A stretch of DNA of 11,222 nt, from the NCBI GenBank assembly GCA_964465735.1, contig CAYXKT010000094.1:1-11222 (forward strand), given 5' to 3'. The notes under the pieces are model-generated. The model did no database searches, was not told the origin of the DNA, and worked only from the letters and a program-made list of their open reading frames with translations. Source of the DNA: Erginobacter sp964465735 (GTDB lineage Bacteria; Auribacterota; Erginobacteria; Erginobacterales; Erginobacteraceae). Numbering within the stretch: position 1 is the stretch's first letter; each line of letters begins with the position of its first letter. Made by a program: the position numbers and the translations under genes. This document shows, piece after piece, positions 1 through 6,871 of this stretch.

Positions 1-2
1 TC

Positions 3-60
3 GGCCGGCAAAATCTTAGCACATTTCATCCGCAATAATCGCTCAACTTAGGTTTTAATC
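3..60. repeat. Left copy of window-terminal inverted repeat
   Basis: These 58 bases match the reverse complement of 11166-11222 with one substitution (A at 23, pairing with C at 11202) and one extra T in the run at 53-56. Similarity stops abruptly after base 60. The repeat reaches the window edge, so its outer limit and true length are not visible. It contains no open reading frame of note. It could be the tip of an insertion sequence or MITE, or a dispersed repeat at which an assembly broke. I cannot assign a family. Confidence 0.9.
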
Positions 61-80
61 ACCTCGGCATCCTCTGTAAT

Positions 81-98
81 TTTATGGTTTCCCATAAA
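81..98 (-). other. AU-rich perfect stem-loop downstream of lptB
   Basis: On the minus strand the arms TTTATGG and CCATAAA pair perfectly (7 bp) around a GAAA tetraloop, about 50 bases after the lptB stop codon. There is no T-run after the stem, so it is not a convincing Rho-independent terminator. It could be a 3' processing or stability hairpin. The rest of 61-147 shows nothing recognisable, and no other terminator is visible before the window end. Confidence 0.4.
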
Positions 99-147
99 CT
101 CTCGACACTACTCTCCGCTCTGGCCCGACTCTCTGCCGGGAGTAATG

Positions 148-870
148 CTACATTGAGAACTGTTCCCCCAGGTAAATTTCCCGGGCCTGAGGGCTGTTAA
201 TCAGTTCCGCGGAGGTCCCGGAGATCAAGATTCGACTTTGAAACATTATGTAGGATCGATCGGTCACCGCCAGGGTCTCGCGGACATTGTGGTCGGTAAG
301 TAAAATCCCCATCCCCTTTTTTTTCAACCCGACAATAATCTGCTGAACCTCGAAGACCGCGATCGGATCAACCCCGGAGAAGGGCTCATCAAGCAGGATG
401 AACCGGGGGGAGATAACCAGCGCCCGGGCAATCTCCAACCGTCTCCGTTCACCCCCTGAAAGCATATAGGCCTTGCTCTTGGCCAGGTGGTGGATTCCCA
501 GTTCCTGAAGCAACTCGACCATCCGTTTTTTTCGCTCCGAACGGCTCAGCTTCAGGGTCTGGAGAATCGCCATAATATTTTCTTCCACGGTCAGATTCCG
601 GAAGACAGAAGGCTCCTGGGAGAGGTAACTCATCCCCCGGCGCGCCCGGCGGGACATCGGAAGATGGGTGATATCCCGCCGACGGAAAAACACCCTACCC
701 CCGTTAGCCTTGATCAGACCGACAATCATATAAAAGGAGGTGGTCTTCCCGGCTCCGTTGGGACCGAGCAGGCCGACGATCTCACCCCGATTGACGTGGA
801 GACTGACCCGATCCACCACCCGGCGCTTCTTATAGGTTTTTACCAGGTTTTCCGCTCGAAACAGCTCCAT
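148..870 (-). CDS. lptB: LPS export ABC transporter ATP-binding protein LptB
   Basis: This is the cytoplasmic ATPase of the LptB2FG complex, which extracts LPS from the inner membrane and pushes it along the Lpt bridge. The 240-residue product is the normal LptB length and collinear with the E. coli protein. Visible motifs are Tyr13 (A-loop position), Walker A GPNGAGKTT at 36-44, Q-loop Gln85, Phe90 in the groove region used for coupling to LptF/G, signature LSGGERRR at 137-144, Walker B ILLDEP at 158-163 with catalytic Glu162, and switch His194 in TDHN. The ATG at 870 is preceded by a GAGAG purine run and gives the standard MELFRAENL start. It is the last gene of the run, 94 bases after lptA. 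lptF and lptG are not in the window. The identification is firm because LptB is highly conserved and the neighbours are LptA and LptC-like. Confidence 0.97.
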   Translation of the reverse strand: MELFRAENLVKTYKKRRVVDRVSLHVNRGEIVGLLGPNGAGKTTSFYMIVGLIKANGGRVFFRRRDITHLPMSRRARRGMSYLSQEPSVFRNLTVEENIMAILQTLKLSRSERKKRMVELLQELGIHHLAKSKAYMLSGGERRRLEIARALVISPRFILLDEPFSGVDPIAVFEVQQIIVGLKKKGMGILLTDHNVRETLAVTDRSYIMFQSRILISGTSAELINSPQAREIYLGEQFSM

Positions 871-964
871 CGCGACTCTCTATTGTTCAGCATAAAAACA
901 CCGGCAGCTCAAAGAGACCGCTGCTCTCAGAATGTTCCCGGGCCAGGCCGGTTAATTGGCGCAA

Positions 965-1462
965 CTAAAAATCAACCTGAAAATTTTCTTCCGGAAGATA
1001 TTCCAGGGTCGGACTTTCCTCGACGACGATATCCTTACTGTCGAGGAAGAATGTGATCATCCCTCCGCCCACACTGTTGCCGTCGATGGTAACCATCGCC
1101 TCCCCAATCAGGACAGTTTTTTTCTCTGCGGGATAATAAATAATCTTCTCCGACCGGCCGGAGCGGCCTTCAGAGGTAATCCGGACGTGCCCCGCTCCTT
1201 CAGTTTTTTCTACGGTCTTGCCTTCCGGAGAAAAATAGACAATCAATCGATCGGCCCGGATACTTCCCCGGGGATTCTTTACCTGGACATTGTTAAAAAA
1301 GACCACCCGCTTTTCCACATAGTTCATATAGAGATTACCATCACAGGTGATCACCGTCCAGTCCTCAGCTCTGTTTCGGTCCTCCCCCCTCAAGATTGCG
1401 AGGGGCGCAAGAAGCAAAATCCCGATCAGAACCCGCAGCGATTTAGCGTAAAAACCGCTCAT
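965..1462 (-). CDS. lptA: LPS transport periplasmic protein LptA (OstA-like N domain)
   Basis: LptA forms the beta-jellyroll periplasmic filament that joins the inner-membrane LptBCFG complex to LptD. The 165-residue product starts with a signal-peptide-like segment: basic residues, then a hydrophobic stretch at about 9-24. An OstA/LptA-type domain follows, rich in short beta-strands, with the pattern VVFFNNVQVKNP...IRADRLIVYF and later VTIDGNSVGGG. The open frame extends upstream to 1549, but the ATG at 1462 was chosen because it overlaps the preceding stop as ATGA, has a GGAGGGGGG purine run 11 bases upstream, and places the signal peptide at the N-terminus. It lies between the lptC-like gene and lptB, the usual lptC-lptA-lptB order. 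Sequence conservation in this family is low, so the call rests on domain pattern plus context. Confidence 0.9.
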   Translation of the reverse strand: MSGFYAKSLRVLIGILLLAPLAILRGEDRNRAEDWTVITCDGNLYMNYVEKRVVFFNNVQVKNPRGSIRADRLIVYFSPEGKTVEKTEGAGHVRITSEGRSGRSEKIIYYPAEKKTVLIGEAMVTIDGNSVGGGMITFFLDSKDIVVEESPTLEYLPEENFQVDF

Positions 1463-1956
1463 TGTGGGAACATCCCCCCCTCCCCCGTCTCCTGAATCAG
1501 GAGCCGGACATCTTCGAAAACTCGCAACTGTCGGTTGGCCGGGGTCCATAGATATCCCTTCCCGGTCAGGACGGTATTCTTGCGTCGGACCACGATCCGT
1601 GACTGATCGCTTCGGGCGATCCCGGAATCTTTAAAGTAGCTCATTGTCTCGGCCTCCAGGGTCAGTCCTTCCAGGTCGGGGGTCAAAGCGGTCGCGGTCA
1701 GCCGGGTTATCTCCTGGCAGGTCGGGGTGAGAAAAATAACCTCATCCCCCTCCATCTTCCACTCATAGTCTCCCTCCCGGTTGGGGTAATAGAGGATAAA
1801 GCCACCGCTCAATTCCAGTCCCGAAATCCCGGGGGCCGGTGAGGACGAGGGAGAAGGGACCGAAGGCGAAGGCGGAGGGGTCTCCGCTTCCCCGGCCAGG
1901 CCCGTTTGGGCCGACAGGGCCAGGCCGCAGAGAAGACTGAGCAGAAAGACCTTCAT
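1459..1956 (-). CDS. lptC: LptC-like periplasmic LPS export protein
   Basis: This is probably the LptC component, the periplasmic domain that receives LPS from LptB2FG and hands it to LptA. The 165-residue product has a hydrophobic start at 3-16 followed by small residues (SAQTGLAGE) that resemble a signal-peptidase site rather than the long membrane anchor typical of LptC. A Pro/Ser-rich linker occupies 26-43. A beta-strand-rich domain of LptC/OstA type follows: a G-x-I-L-Y-Y...W-K-M segment, then ALTPDLEGLTLEAETMSYF, and a final LTGKGYLWTP...LRVFEDVRLLI. The ATG at 1956 overlaps the kdsC stop as ATGA and the gene's own stop overlaps lptA the same way. Position between kdsC and lptA is the classical lptC slot. 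The family is very divergent, so a second LptA-like OstA protein is the main alternative. Confidence 0.75.
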   Translation of the reverse strand: MKVFLLSLLCGLALSAQTGLAGEAETPPPSPSVPSPSSSPAPGISGLELSGGFILYYPNREGDYEWKMEGDEVIFLTPTCQEITRLTATALTPDLEGLTLEAETMSYFKDSGIARSDQSRIVVRRKNTVLTGKGYLWTPANRQLRVFEDVRLLIQETGEGGMFPQ

Positions 1957-2456
1957 CCTTCCCGCCCGGCCAGGATCAGATCCACGACCTCCATTACCGC
2001 TCCTTCCCCCCCGCGGCGGACGGTAACGTAATCCGCCGCCTTCCGAAGGTTCGGGTGTCCGTCGGCCACCGCCGCGGAGAGCCCGACCCGCCGCATCACC
2101 GCCAGGTCGGGGAGGTCATCGCCGATATAGGCGGTCTCCGAGGCCGAGCAGGAATAACGGGCCAGTAATTCCTTGAGCACCGTGACCTTGTCTTCCACCC
2201 CCTGGTAAATCTCGGTAATCCCCAATTCCCGCCCCCGTCGGACAACCGTCGCGGCCTTCCGTCCGCTGACCAGAGCCACCGTCACCCCGGCCCGACGGCA
2301 GCGGACCAGGGCCGATCCGTCCCGAGCGTGAAAAGATTTCAGCTCTTCTCCCTGTGCGGGCAGGTAGATCTTCCCGTCAGTCAGCACCCCGTCAACATCG
2401 AGCAAAAGCAGCCTGATCTTCACCGCCCGGCTCCGGATATCAAAATTTCCACTCAT
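1953..2456 (-). CDS. kdsC: 3-deoxy-D-manno-octulosonate 8-phosphate phosphatase KdsC
   Basis: KdsC is a cytosolic HAD-superfamily phosphatase that hydrolyses Kdo-8-phosphate to Kdo, the third step of the CMP-Kdo pathway. The 167-residue product has the diagnostic capless HAD motifs: DVDGVLTDG at 20-28 with nucleophile Asp20 and acid/base Asp22, motif II SGR at 64-66, motif III Lys90 in GVEDKV, and motif IV GDDLPDL at 112-118. The DGVLTDG form and short length separate KdsC from other HAD enzymes. The neuraminate-pathway phosphatase domain is similar, but adjacent kdsD, kdsA and kdsB settle the role. The ATG at 2456 has only a weak GAAGG-type ribosome-binding site upstream. The stop overlaps the lptC start by four bases. 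Confidence 0.95.
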   Translation of the reverse strand: MSGNFDIRSRAVKIRLLLLDVDGVLTDGKIYLPAQGEELKSFHARDGSALVRCRRAGVTVALVSGRKAATVVRRGRELGITEIYQGVEDKVTVLKELLARYSCSASETAYIGDDLPDLAVMRRVGLSAAVADGHPNLRKAADYVTVRRGGEGAVMEVVDLILAGREG

Positions 2457-2470
2457 CGCGCAAATCGACC

Positions 2471-2490
2471 TTCAAACTTTAAACTTTGAA
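2471..2490. repeat. AT-rich near-palindrome between kdsD and kdsC
   Basis: The 38-base gap between the kdsD stop and the kdsC start contains a near-palindromic AT-rich run with outer arms TTCAAA and TTTGAA and internal CTTTAAACTTT. Short AAACTTTAAACTTT-type runs turn up as dispersed repeats in many bacterial genomes. It contrasts with the GC-rich coding sequence on both sides. No function is evident. Confidence 0.45.
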
Positions 2491-2494
2491 CTGA

Positions 2495-3484
2495 CTAAAC
2501 CACGCCCGCCTTCAAAAGGTCCTGGACATCGAGCATCCCGATCGGCTCGCCCTGTTGATTGATCACCGGAATCTCATCAATCCGTCGTTCTCCAAGTATC
2601 CGCAGGGCCTCCACGGCCAGCTTATCTCCGGAGATGGTCAGGGGATCGGAGGTCATCACCTCCCCGACCGGAAGGTCGAGAATCTCCGAGCGGGTCTCAA
2701 TATGTCGGCGGAGGTCTCCGTCGGTAAAAAAGCCGGAGAGCCGCCCGGCCTCGTCAACCACGCTGGCCGCCCCCGCTCGAGCAGCGGTGATCCTCAAGAT
2801 CACCGCCTTGACCGGGGTCTTTTCTTTGACCACCGGATTGGCCTCTCCCACCCGCATCAGATCCGAAACCTGCAAAAGCAATCTCTTGCCCAGTGCGCCG
2901 GCGGGATGGAGCCGGGCAAAATCGGACGGCTGGAATCCCCGTTGTTTGATCAAAGCGACCGCCAGGGCGTCGCCCAGAGCCAGGGCGGCAGTAGTACTGG
3001 CAGTGGGGGCGAGATTGAACGGACAAGCCTCTTTCTCCACCTCGGCATCAAGAGTCACGTCACTGTAGGCGGCCAGCGCTGACTTGAGGTTACCGGTAAT
3101 CGCGATCAGGGGCACCCCCATCCGCTTGATAAATGGGATCAGATTCTTGATCTCGTCCGACTCGCCGCTGTGAGAGATCATAATCATCACGTCATCACGG
3201 CTGACAATCCCTAAATCTCCGTGAAGGGCCTCGACCGGATGGAGACTCAGACTCGGTGAACCGGTACTGGCCAGAGTGGCAGAGACCTTGCGGGCGACTA
3301 TCCCGGCCTTCCCCATCCCCACCACGATGATCCGTCCGCAACAGCGGAAGAGAATATTTACCGCCGCCTCGAATTCGGCCCCCAATCTCGGGATCAGGGC
3401 CAATAGGGCCTCCCCCTCGATGCGCAGAACCTCCCGAGCGGTTTCCAGCAAATCACCGCCACTGGATTCCCCCGGCTTATTCAT
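2495..3484 (-). CDS. kdsD: D-arabinose 5-phosphate isomerase KdsD (SIS plus two CBS domains)
   Basis: KdsD interconverts D-ribulose 5-phosphate and D-arabinose 5-phosphate, the entry step of Kdo synthesis in the cytosol. The 329-residue length and architecture match the KdsD/KpsF/GutQ family: an N-terminal sugar-isomerase (SIS) domain at about 40-180 followed by two CBS domains at about 208-265 and 275-326. The residues implicated in catalysis in the E. coli enzyme fall at the same numbers here: Lys59 (GMGKAG), Glu111 (SDEIKN), Glu152 (EKEACP) and His193 (LHPAGALGK). The ATG at 3484 overlaps the end of kdsA by eight bases (ATGAATAA), with an AAAGG run just upstream, so the pair is probably translationally coupled. 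KpsF and GutQ paralogues are the alternatives; position between kdsA and kdsC favours KdsD. Confidence 0.96.
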   Translation of the reverse strand: MNKPGESSGGDLLETAREVLRIEGEALLALIPRLGAEFEAAVNILFRCCGRIIVVGMGKAGIVARKVSATLASTGSPSLSLHPVEALHGDLGIVSRDDVMIMISHSGESDEIKNLIPFIKRMGVPLIAITGNLKSALAAYSDVTLDAEVEKEACPFNLAPTASTTAALALGDALAVALIKQRGFQPSDFARLHPAGALGKRLLLQVSDLMRVGEANPVVKEKTPVKAVILRITAARAGAASVVDEAGRLSGFFTDGDLRRHIETRSEILDLPVGEVMTSDPLTISGDKLAVEALRILGERRIDEIPVINQQGEPIGMLDVQDLLKAGVV

Positions 3485-4313
3485 AACCTTTCACCAATCG
3501 GTCGATTTTCATCACCGTCCTCAACAGCAGCGGCAAGTCCTGGATAGACAAAACACTGGCGGCGTCGGAACGCGACTCTTCCGGCCGGTCGTGGACCTCC
3601 AGAAAAAGGCCGTCGATCCCCGCCGCCGCCGCCGCCCGAGCCAGGAAGGGAACAAATTCCCGCCGGCCGCCGCTGCGGCCATCCCCGCCGCCGGGGAGCT
3701 GGACACTGTGGGTAGCGTCAAAGATAACCGGGGAACCAACGCCTCGGATAATCGGGAGGGCACGGAGATCGCTAACCAGATTATGGTACCCGAAGCTTAC
3801 CCCCCGCTCGGTAACGCAAACCTTCTCATTGCCGGCGGCCTGACATTTAGCGATAATATGCCGGATATCTTCCGGGGCGAGAAACTGCCCCTTCTTCACA
3901 TTAATCGGCAACCCGGTCCGGGCCGCGGATAGAAGCATATCGGTCTGCCGGCAGAGAAAGGCCGGGACCTGGATGATGTCGGCGACCTCTGCCACCGCCG
4001 CCGCATCCGAGGGGTGATGAAAATCGACCAGAATCGGCAGCCCCAGTTTTTTCTTCACCCGGGCGAGAATCGCCAGGCCGGTCTCCAGCCCCGGTCCCCG
4101 GTAGGATTCGATCGAAGTCCGATTGGCCTTATCGTAAGAAGCCTTGAAGACCAGAGGCAGGTCAATCTCCCGACAGATCTCTCTCAAGGTCTCGGCGATC
4201 TTCAGGGTATGGGCTTCACTCTCAATCACACAGAGTCCGGCCAGGAGTACCAACGGCCGTTTCCCTCCAATTGAAACCGGTCCCATCTCGAATTCTTTAG
4301 TTTTAGCAATCAT
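3477..4313 (-). CDS. kdsA: Kdo-8-phosphate synthase KdsA, metal-dependent (Cys) type
   Basis: KdsA condenses phosphoenolpyruvate with arabinose 5-phosphate to give Kdo-8-phosphate. The 278-residue TIM-barrel product carries KASYDKANR at 57-65, RGPGLE at 72-77, NVKKGQF at 138-144, DATHSVQLPGG at 199-209 and a C-terminal LEVHDRP segment. Cys28, His202, Glu239 and Asp250 have the same spacing (174, 37 and 11 residues) as the metal ligands of the Aquifex-type enzyme, so this is the metal-dependent class rather than the E. coli class with Asn at the first position. One oddity is Leu27 in AGLC where AGPC is usual. The ATG at 4313 follows a weak purine run; Met10 is a possible alternative start. It begins after the repeat-bearing gap behind kdsB and overlaps kdsD by eight bases. 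Confidence 0.96.
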   Translation of the reverse strand: MIAKTKEFEMGPVSIGGKRPLVLLAGLCVIESEAHTLKIAETLREICREIDLPLVFKASYDKANRTSIESYRGPGLETGLAILARVKKKLGLPILVDFHHPSDAAAVAEVADIIQVPAFLCRQTDMLLSAARTGLPINVKKGQFLAPEDIRHIIAKCQAAGNEKVCVTERGVSFGYHNLVSDLRALPIIRGVGSPVIFDATHSVQLPGGGDGRSGGRREFVPFLARAAAAAGIDGLFLEVHDRPEESRSDAASVLSIQDLPLLLRTVMKIDRLVKGYE

Positions 4314-4393
4314 CAGATTATCCCGCCTTTGCTTAGATTGAATTATGGTAGCTACTTAGTGTCCGAACAGAAAGCTCAAATCACATCGAACTT

Positions 4394-4473
4394 GGCATTT
4401 CGAGGAACGAAGTGACAAAGCGATCTCATCACAGATTAAAGGGATTGCTTTTCCCTCCCTCCCGACAATGACC
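4394..4473. repeat. Degenerate palindromic dispersed repeat in the kdsB-kdsA gap
   Basis: The left arm (4394-4427) reads like GCATTTCGAGGAACGAAGTG...AAAGCGATCTC, and the right arm (4440-4473) contains GGGATTGCTT...CCCGACAATGACC. The right arm's reverse complement is recognisably the same sequence as the left. Elements of this kind (inverted copies of a GTCATTGCGAGG...GCAATCTC consensus) are found dispersed in many bacterial genomes, where they give spurious peptides containing SRNEVTK. This copy is eroded. Flanking small hairpins are CCTGG/CCAGG at 4472-4484 and CGCTA/TAGCG at 4498-4509. The rest of 4314-4549 has no gene. Confidence 0.7.
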
Positions 4474-4549
4474 TGGTTTCCAGGGTTTTCGTTCAGGCGC
4501 TATTTAGCGAAACGTAATAGTTTTTTTGAGAGATCCGGATTGAGCCAAA

Positions 4550-5344
4550 TTACTCCATTTTTTCCTCCGCGGCCTCCGCGCCTCCGCGGTGAAGATCCGC
4601 CAGGTGGTCCCGGGCCCGGTCAAGATCTTCCGGGGTATCGATCCCGCAAGTATCATAATCAGCCTCCAGGACCTTCATCCGGTATCCGTGCTCCAGGACC
4701 CGGAGCTGCTCCAAACGCTCCTGGACCTCGAGCGGACCCGGGGCCAGTTCGACCAGGTTCCGCAGAAAATCTATCCGGTAACCGTAGAGACCGATATGTT
4801 TGTAGGCGAAGGCCGGAAACTGAGCACCAGGCGCCGGGATCGGGGACCGAGAAAAATAGAGCGCAAAACCCTCCTGGTCAAGGACAGCCTTTACCTGATT
4901 GGGGTCATTAAGCCAATCTCCTCCGGGCAGCTTTCGGACCAGGGTCACCGTCGGCAACTTTGGATTGCTGACCATCTCCTCCACTACGCTGTCGATCATC
5001 TCCCCCCGGAGAAAGGGTTCATCGCCCTGGATATTGATTACAATCTCCGCGGACTGCCCCCGGCAGGCCTCCGCCGTCCGCTCGGTCCCGGTCCGAGGAC
5101 TGTCAGAGGTCATTATCACCCGGCCCCCGAACCTCTTAACCTCCCGGGCTATCCGGAGGTCATCGGTAGCCACAAAAATATTCTCCAGTAAAGTCGCTTC
5201 CTCACCCCGGCGATAGACGTGCTCAATGACTGTCCGATCATCGAGGCGGGACAGAAGTTTTCCCGGGAATCGAGTTGCCTCCCAGCGGGCGGGGATCACT
5301 CCGATCGCCCGCGGGCAATCGGCTGAATTGAGCCGCTTATTCAT
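4550..5344 (-). CDS. kdsB: CMP-Kdo synthetase KdsB (3-deoxy-manno-octulosonate cytidylyltransferase)
   Basis: KdsB activates Kdo with CTP to CMP-Kdo, the donor used by the Kdo transferase on lipid A. The 264-residue product has the family signature at the nucleotide-binding N-terminus (VIPARWEATRFPGK, 16-29), TGTERTAEA at 85-93, QGDEPF at 106-111, KHIGLYGYR at 182-190, ERLEQLRVLEHGY at 209-221 and GIDTPEDL at 234-241. The frame is open to 5431, but the ATG at 5344 is preferred: it overlaps the gmhB stop as ATGA, has GGAGG ten bases upstream and gives the normal N-terminus. The last residues (about 252-264, RGGAEAAEEKME) are encoded by a triple CGCGGAGG repeat, so the tail looks like repeat-derived sequence. 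The protein is somewhat longer than the 248-residue E. coli enzyme. Confidence 0.96.
   Translation of the reverse strand: MNKRLNSADCPRAIGVIPARWEATRFPGKLLSRLDDRTVIEHVYRRGEEATLLENIFVATDDLRIAREVKRFGGRVIMTSDSPRTGTERTAEACRGQSAEIVINIQGDEPFLRGEMIDSVVEEMVSNPKLPTVTLVRKLPGGDWLNDPNQVKAVLDQEGFALYFSRSPIPAPGAQFPAFAYKHIGLYGYRIDFLRNLVELAPGPLEVQERLEQLRVLEHGYRMKVLEADYDTCGIDTPEDLDRARDHLADLHRGGAEAAEEKME
4564..4593 (-). repeat. Triple CGCGGAGG repeat at the 3' end of kdsB
   Basis: On the minus strand three exact CGCGGAGG units (at 4588-4581, 4580-4573 and 4571-4564, with one spacer C before the last) follow TTCAC. The layout TTCACCGCnGAGnCGCnGAG is that of a GA-rich dispersed repeat often seen in bacterial and metagenomic sequence. 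Here it lies inside the kdsB frame and supplies the last codons before the stop at 4550. Confidence 0.7.
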
Positions 5345-5931
5345 ACCTGACCAGCCTCCGGATCCGCCATCCCGATAATCCAGAGCGCCGCCCGATAGAG
5401 ATCGGAAACAACCAGATCCGGCTCCCACCAATCTTCTTCCCCGCGCAACTCCGCCAACCGGCCGGGAGAAGCCAGCAGGACTGTCCGGCAGCCGGCATCG
5501 CGTCCGGCCAGAACATCGCTGATCTGGTCACCGATAAAGTAAGATTGGCGGGTATCAACTTCGTGGCGGTCGGCCAGAACCTCTACCAGGTAGGGCGAAG
5601 GCTTCCGGCACCGGCAACCGGCATCCGGATGATGGGGACAATAACCTATCCCGGTCAGGCTAACCCCGTCTTTTCCCAGTTCGCTTTCGATCTTTTGATG
5701 CACGCTCTCCATTGCCGACACCGGGAAATACCCCCTGCCCACCCCGGATTGATTGGTGACCAGGAAAAGAAGAAAACCATTTTCAGTGAGCAGTTTCAGC
5801 CCCCGGCGGGCGGCAGGATAAATCTCGACCTCATCCGGTGAATGAAGATAGCCGGGATCCGGGTGGAGGGTCCCGTCCCGGTCGAGGAATACGCCCTTCT
5901 TACTTCCAGTTAAGCGAGTTCTGGAGTTCAT
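5341..5931 (-). CDS. gmhB: D-glycero-D-manno-heptose 1,7-bisphosphate 7-phosphatase GmhB
   Basis: GmhB is a HAD phosphatase that removes the 7-phosphate from heptose 1,7-bisphosphate, the step after the heptose kinase. The 196-residue product has nucleophile and acid/base Asp17 and Asp19 in FLDRDGTL, the TNQSGVGRGYF segment at 59-69, a zinc-site pattern Cys98-Pro-His100...Cys106-Arg-Cys108, Lys110 and motif IV GDQISD at 134-139. The zinc-loop form CPHHPDAGCRCRKP is characteristic of GmhB and of histidinol-phosphatase relatives; the heptose neighbours decide for GmhB. The ATG at 5931 is the only start codon ahead of the first motif, so it overlaps the upstream kinase by 32 bases. Its stop overlaps kdsB as ATGA. 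Confidence 0.95.
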   Translation of the reverse strand: MNSRTRLTGSKKGVFLDRDGTLHPDPGYLHSPDEVEIYPAARRGLKLLTENGFLLFLVTNQSGVGRGYFPVSAMESVHQKIESELGKDGVSLTGIGYCPHHPDAGCRCRKPSPYLVEVLADRHEVDTRQSYFIGDQISDVLAGRDAGCRTVLLASPGRLAELRGEEDWWEPDLVVSDLYRAALWIIGMADPEAGQV

Positions 5932-6871
5932 CCGTCGTCAGAGTGGCCGTACCGAGCTTACCCACCACTACCCCGGCCGCACAGTTGGCAATTCGAGCGG
6001 CCTCCGGAAGGTCGGCCCCCGAGGAGAGAGCAAGAGCGATCGTCCCGATTACCGTATCCCCGGCGCCCGAGACATCGAATACCTCCTGGGCCACAGTGGG
6101 GATTCGAAAAAACTTCTTTCCCCGTTCAAAAAGACACATCCCCTCTTCTCCCAGGGTGATCAACACCGACTCCGCCCCCCACTTCCCGAGCAGGGACCGG
6201 CCCAGTTCGGCCAGGGGAACTTCTCTGCCCAGGCCCGCCAGTTCCATCGCCTCTTTCAGGTTGGGGCTGATCAGCTTGGCGCCCCGATAAGTAAACCGAC
6301 GGCGGCCATTGGGATCAACTACCAGAAAACAGCCCCGACTCCGGGCCAGGGAGATCAACTGATCAATCAGAACCTGGTCCACGACCCCTTTGGCGTAATC
6401 CTCAAGGATGATCCCATCGATCTCCCCATCCAGATTCCAGATCACCTGCAGAAGTTTTTCCCTCACCTCCGGGCCGATATCCCCCCGGGGCTCGCGATCG
6501 ATCCGAACCACCTGCTGATGCCCGGCAACCACCCGAGATTTGGTCACGGTCGGTCGGTCCGGGTCGGTGACCAAAACCCGGCCATCAATCTTTCTCTCCT
6601 GGAGCAGAGTTCGCATCTGCCGGCCGGCCGAGTCGGGACCGATCACACCGACCAGGATCGGGCTTCCTCCCAGAGAGCTAATATTATTAGCCACGTTGGC
6701 CGCCCCGCCGGGAACTGAAGATTCGGCGGTGACCCGGACCACCGGAACCGGCGCCTCCGGGGAGATCCTCTCTACCTCCCCCTGGATATAAAGATCGAGC
6801 ATCACGTCGCCGACCACCAGGATCTTCTTCCCGGCAAAACCGGAGATAATTCTCTGCCATTTCTCAATCAT
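5900..6871 (-). CDS. hldE: D-glycero-beta-D-manno-heptose 7-phosphate kinase (HldE kinase domain only)
   Basis: This PfkB/ribokinase-family enzyme phosphorylates heptose 7-phosphate at C1. The 323-residue product matches the N-terminal half of HldE: GDVMLDLYIQGEVERISPEAPVP begins at 21, GGAANVANN at 55-63, EDYAKG at 157-162, SPNLKEAMELAG at 202-213 and the catalytic GAGDT at 269-273 with Asp272. The frame ends after GKLGTATLTTDE, the usual end of the kinase domain, so the nucleotidyltransferase half found in the fused E. coli HldE is absent. This is the split form (HldA/RfaE1 type), and a separate HldC-like adenylyltransferase would be needed elsewhere. The ATG at 6871 has GGAG about 12 bases upstream. 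The stop lies inside gmhB (32-base overlap). A 397-base gap separates it from hldD. Confidence 0.94.
   Translation of the reverse strand: MIEKWQRIISGFAGKKILVVGDVMLDLYIQGEVERISPEAPVPVVRVTAESSVPGGAANVANNISSLGGSPILVGVIGPDSAGRQMRTLLQERKIDGRVLVTDPDRPTVTKSRVVAGHQQVVRIDREPRGDIGPEVREKLLQVIWNLDGEIDGIILEDYAKGVVDQVLIDQLISLARSRGCFLVVDPNGRRRFTYRGAKLISPNLKEAMELAGLGREVPLAELGRSLLGKWGAESVLITLGEEGMCLFERGKKFFRIPTVAQEVFDVSGAGDTVIGTIALALSSGADLPEAARIANCAAGVVVGKLGTATLTTDELQNSLNWK

Noticed and set aside
487..1056. Plus-strand open frame of 189 codons
   Set aside because: It lies opposite lptB and the end of lptA, shows no recognisable domain, and is explained by the antisense of conserved genes. The plus-strand frames at 956-1495, 2555-3082, 3276-3932, 4468-4911 and 4589-5191 were rejected for the same reason.
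1463..1549. Upstream extension of lptA
   Set aside because: It would bury the signal peptide 30 residues into the protein and overlap lptC deeply. The ATGA junction at 1462 is preferred.
5345..5431. 29-residue extension of KdsB into gmhB
   Set aside because: It is out of frame with the conserved gmhB 3' end, and the ATGA overlap with a GGAGG site supports the start at 5344.
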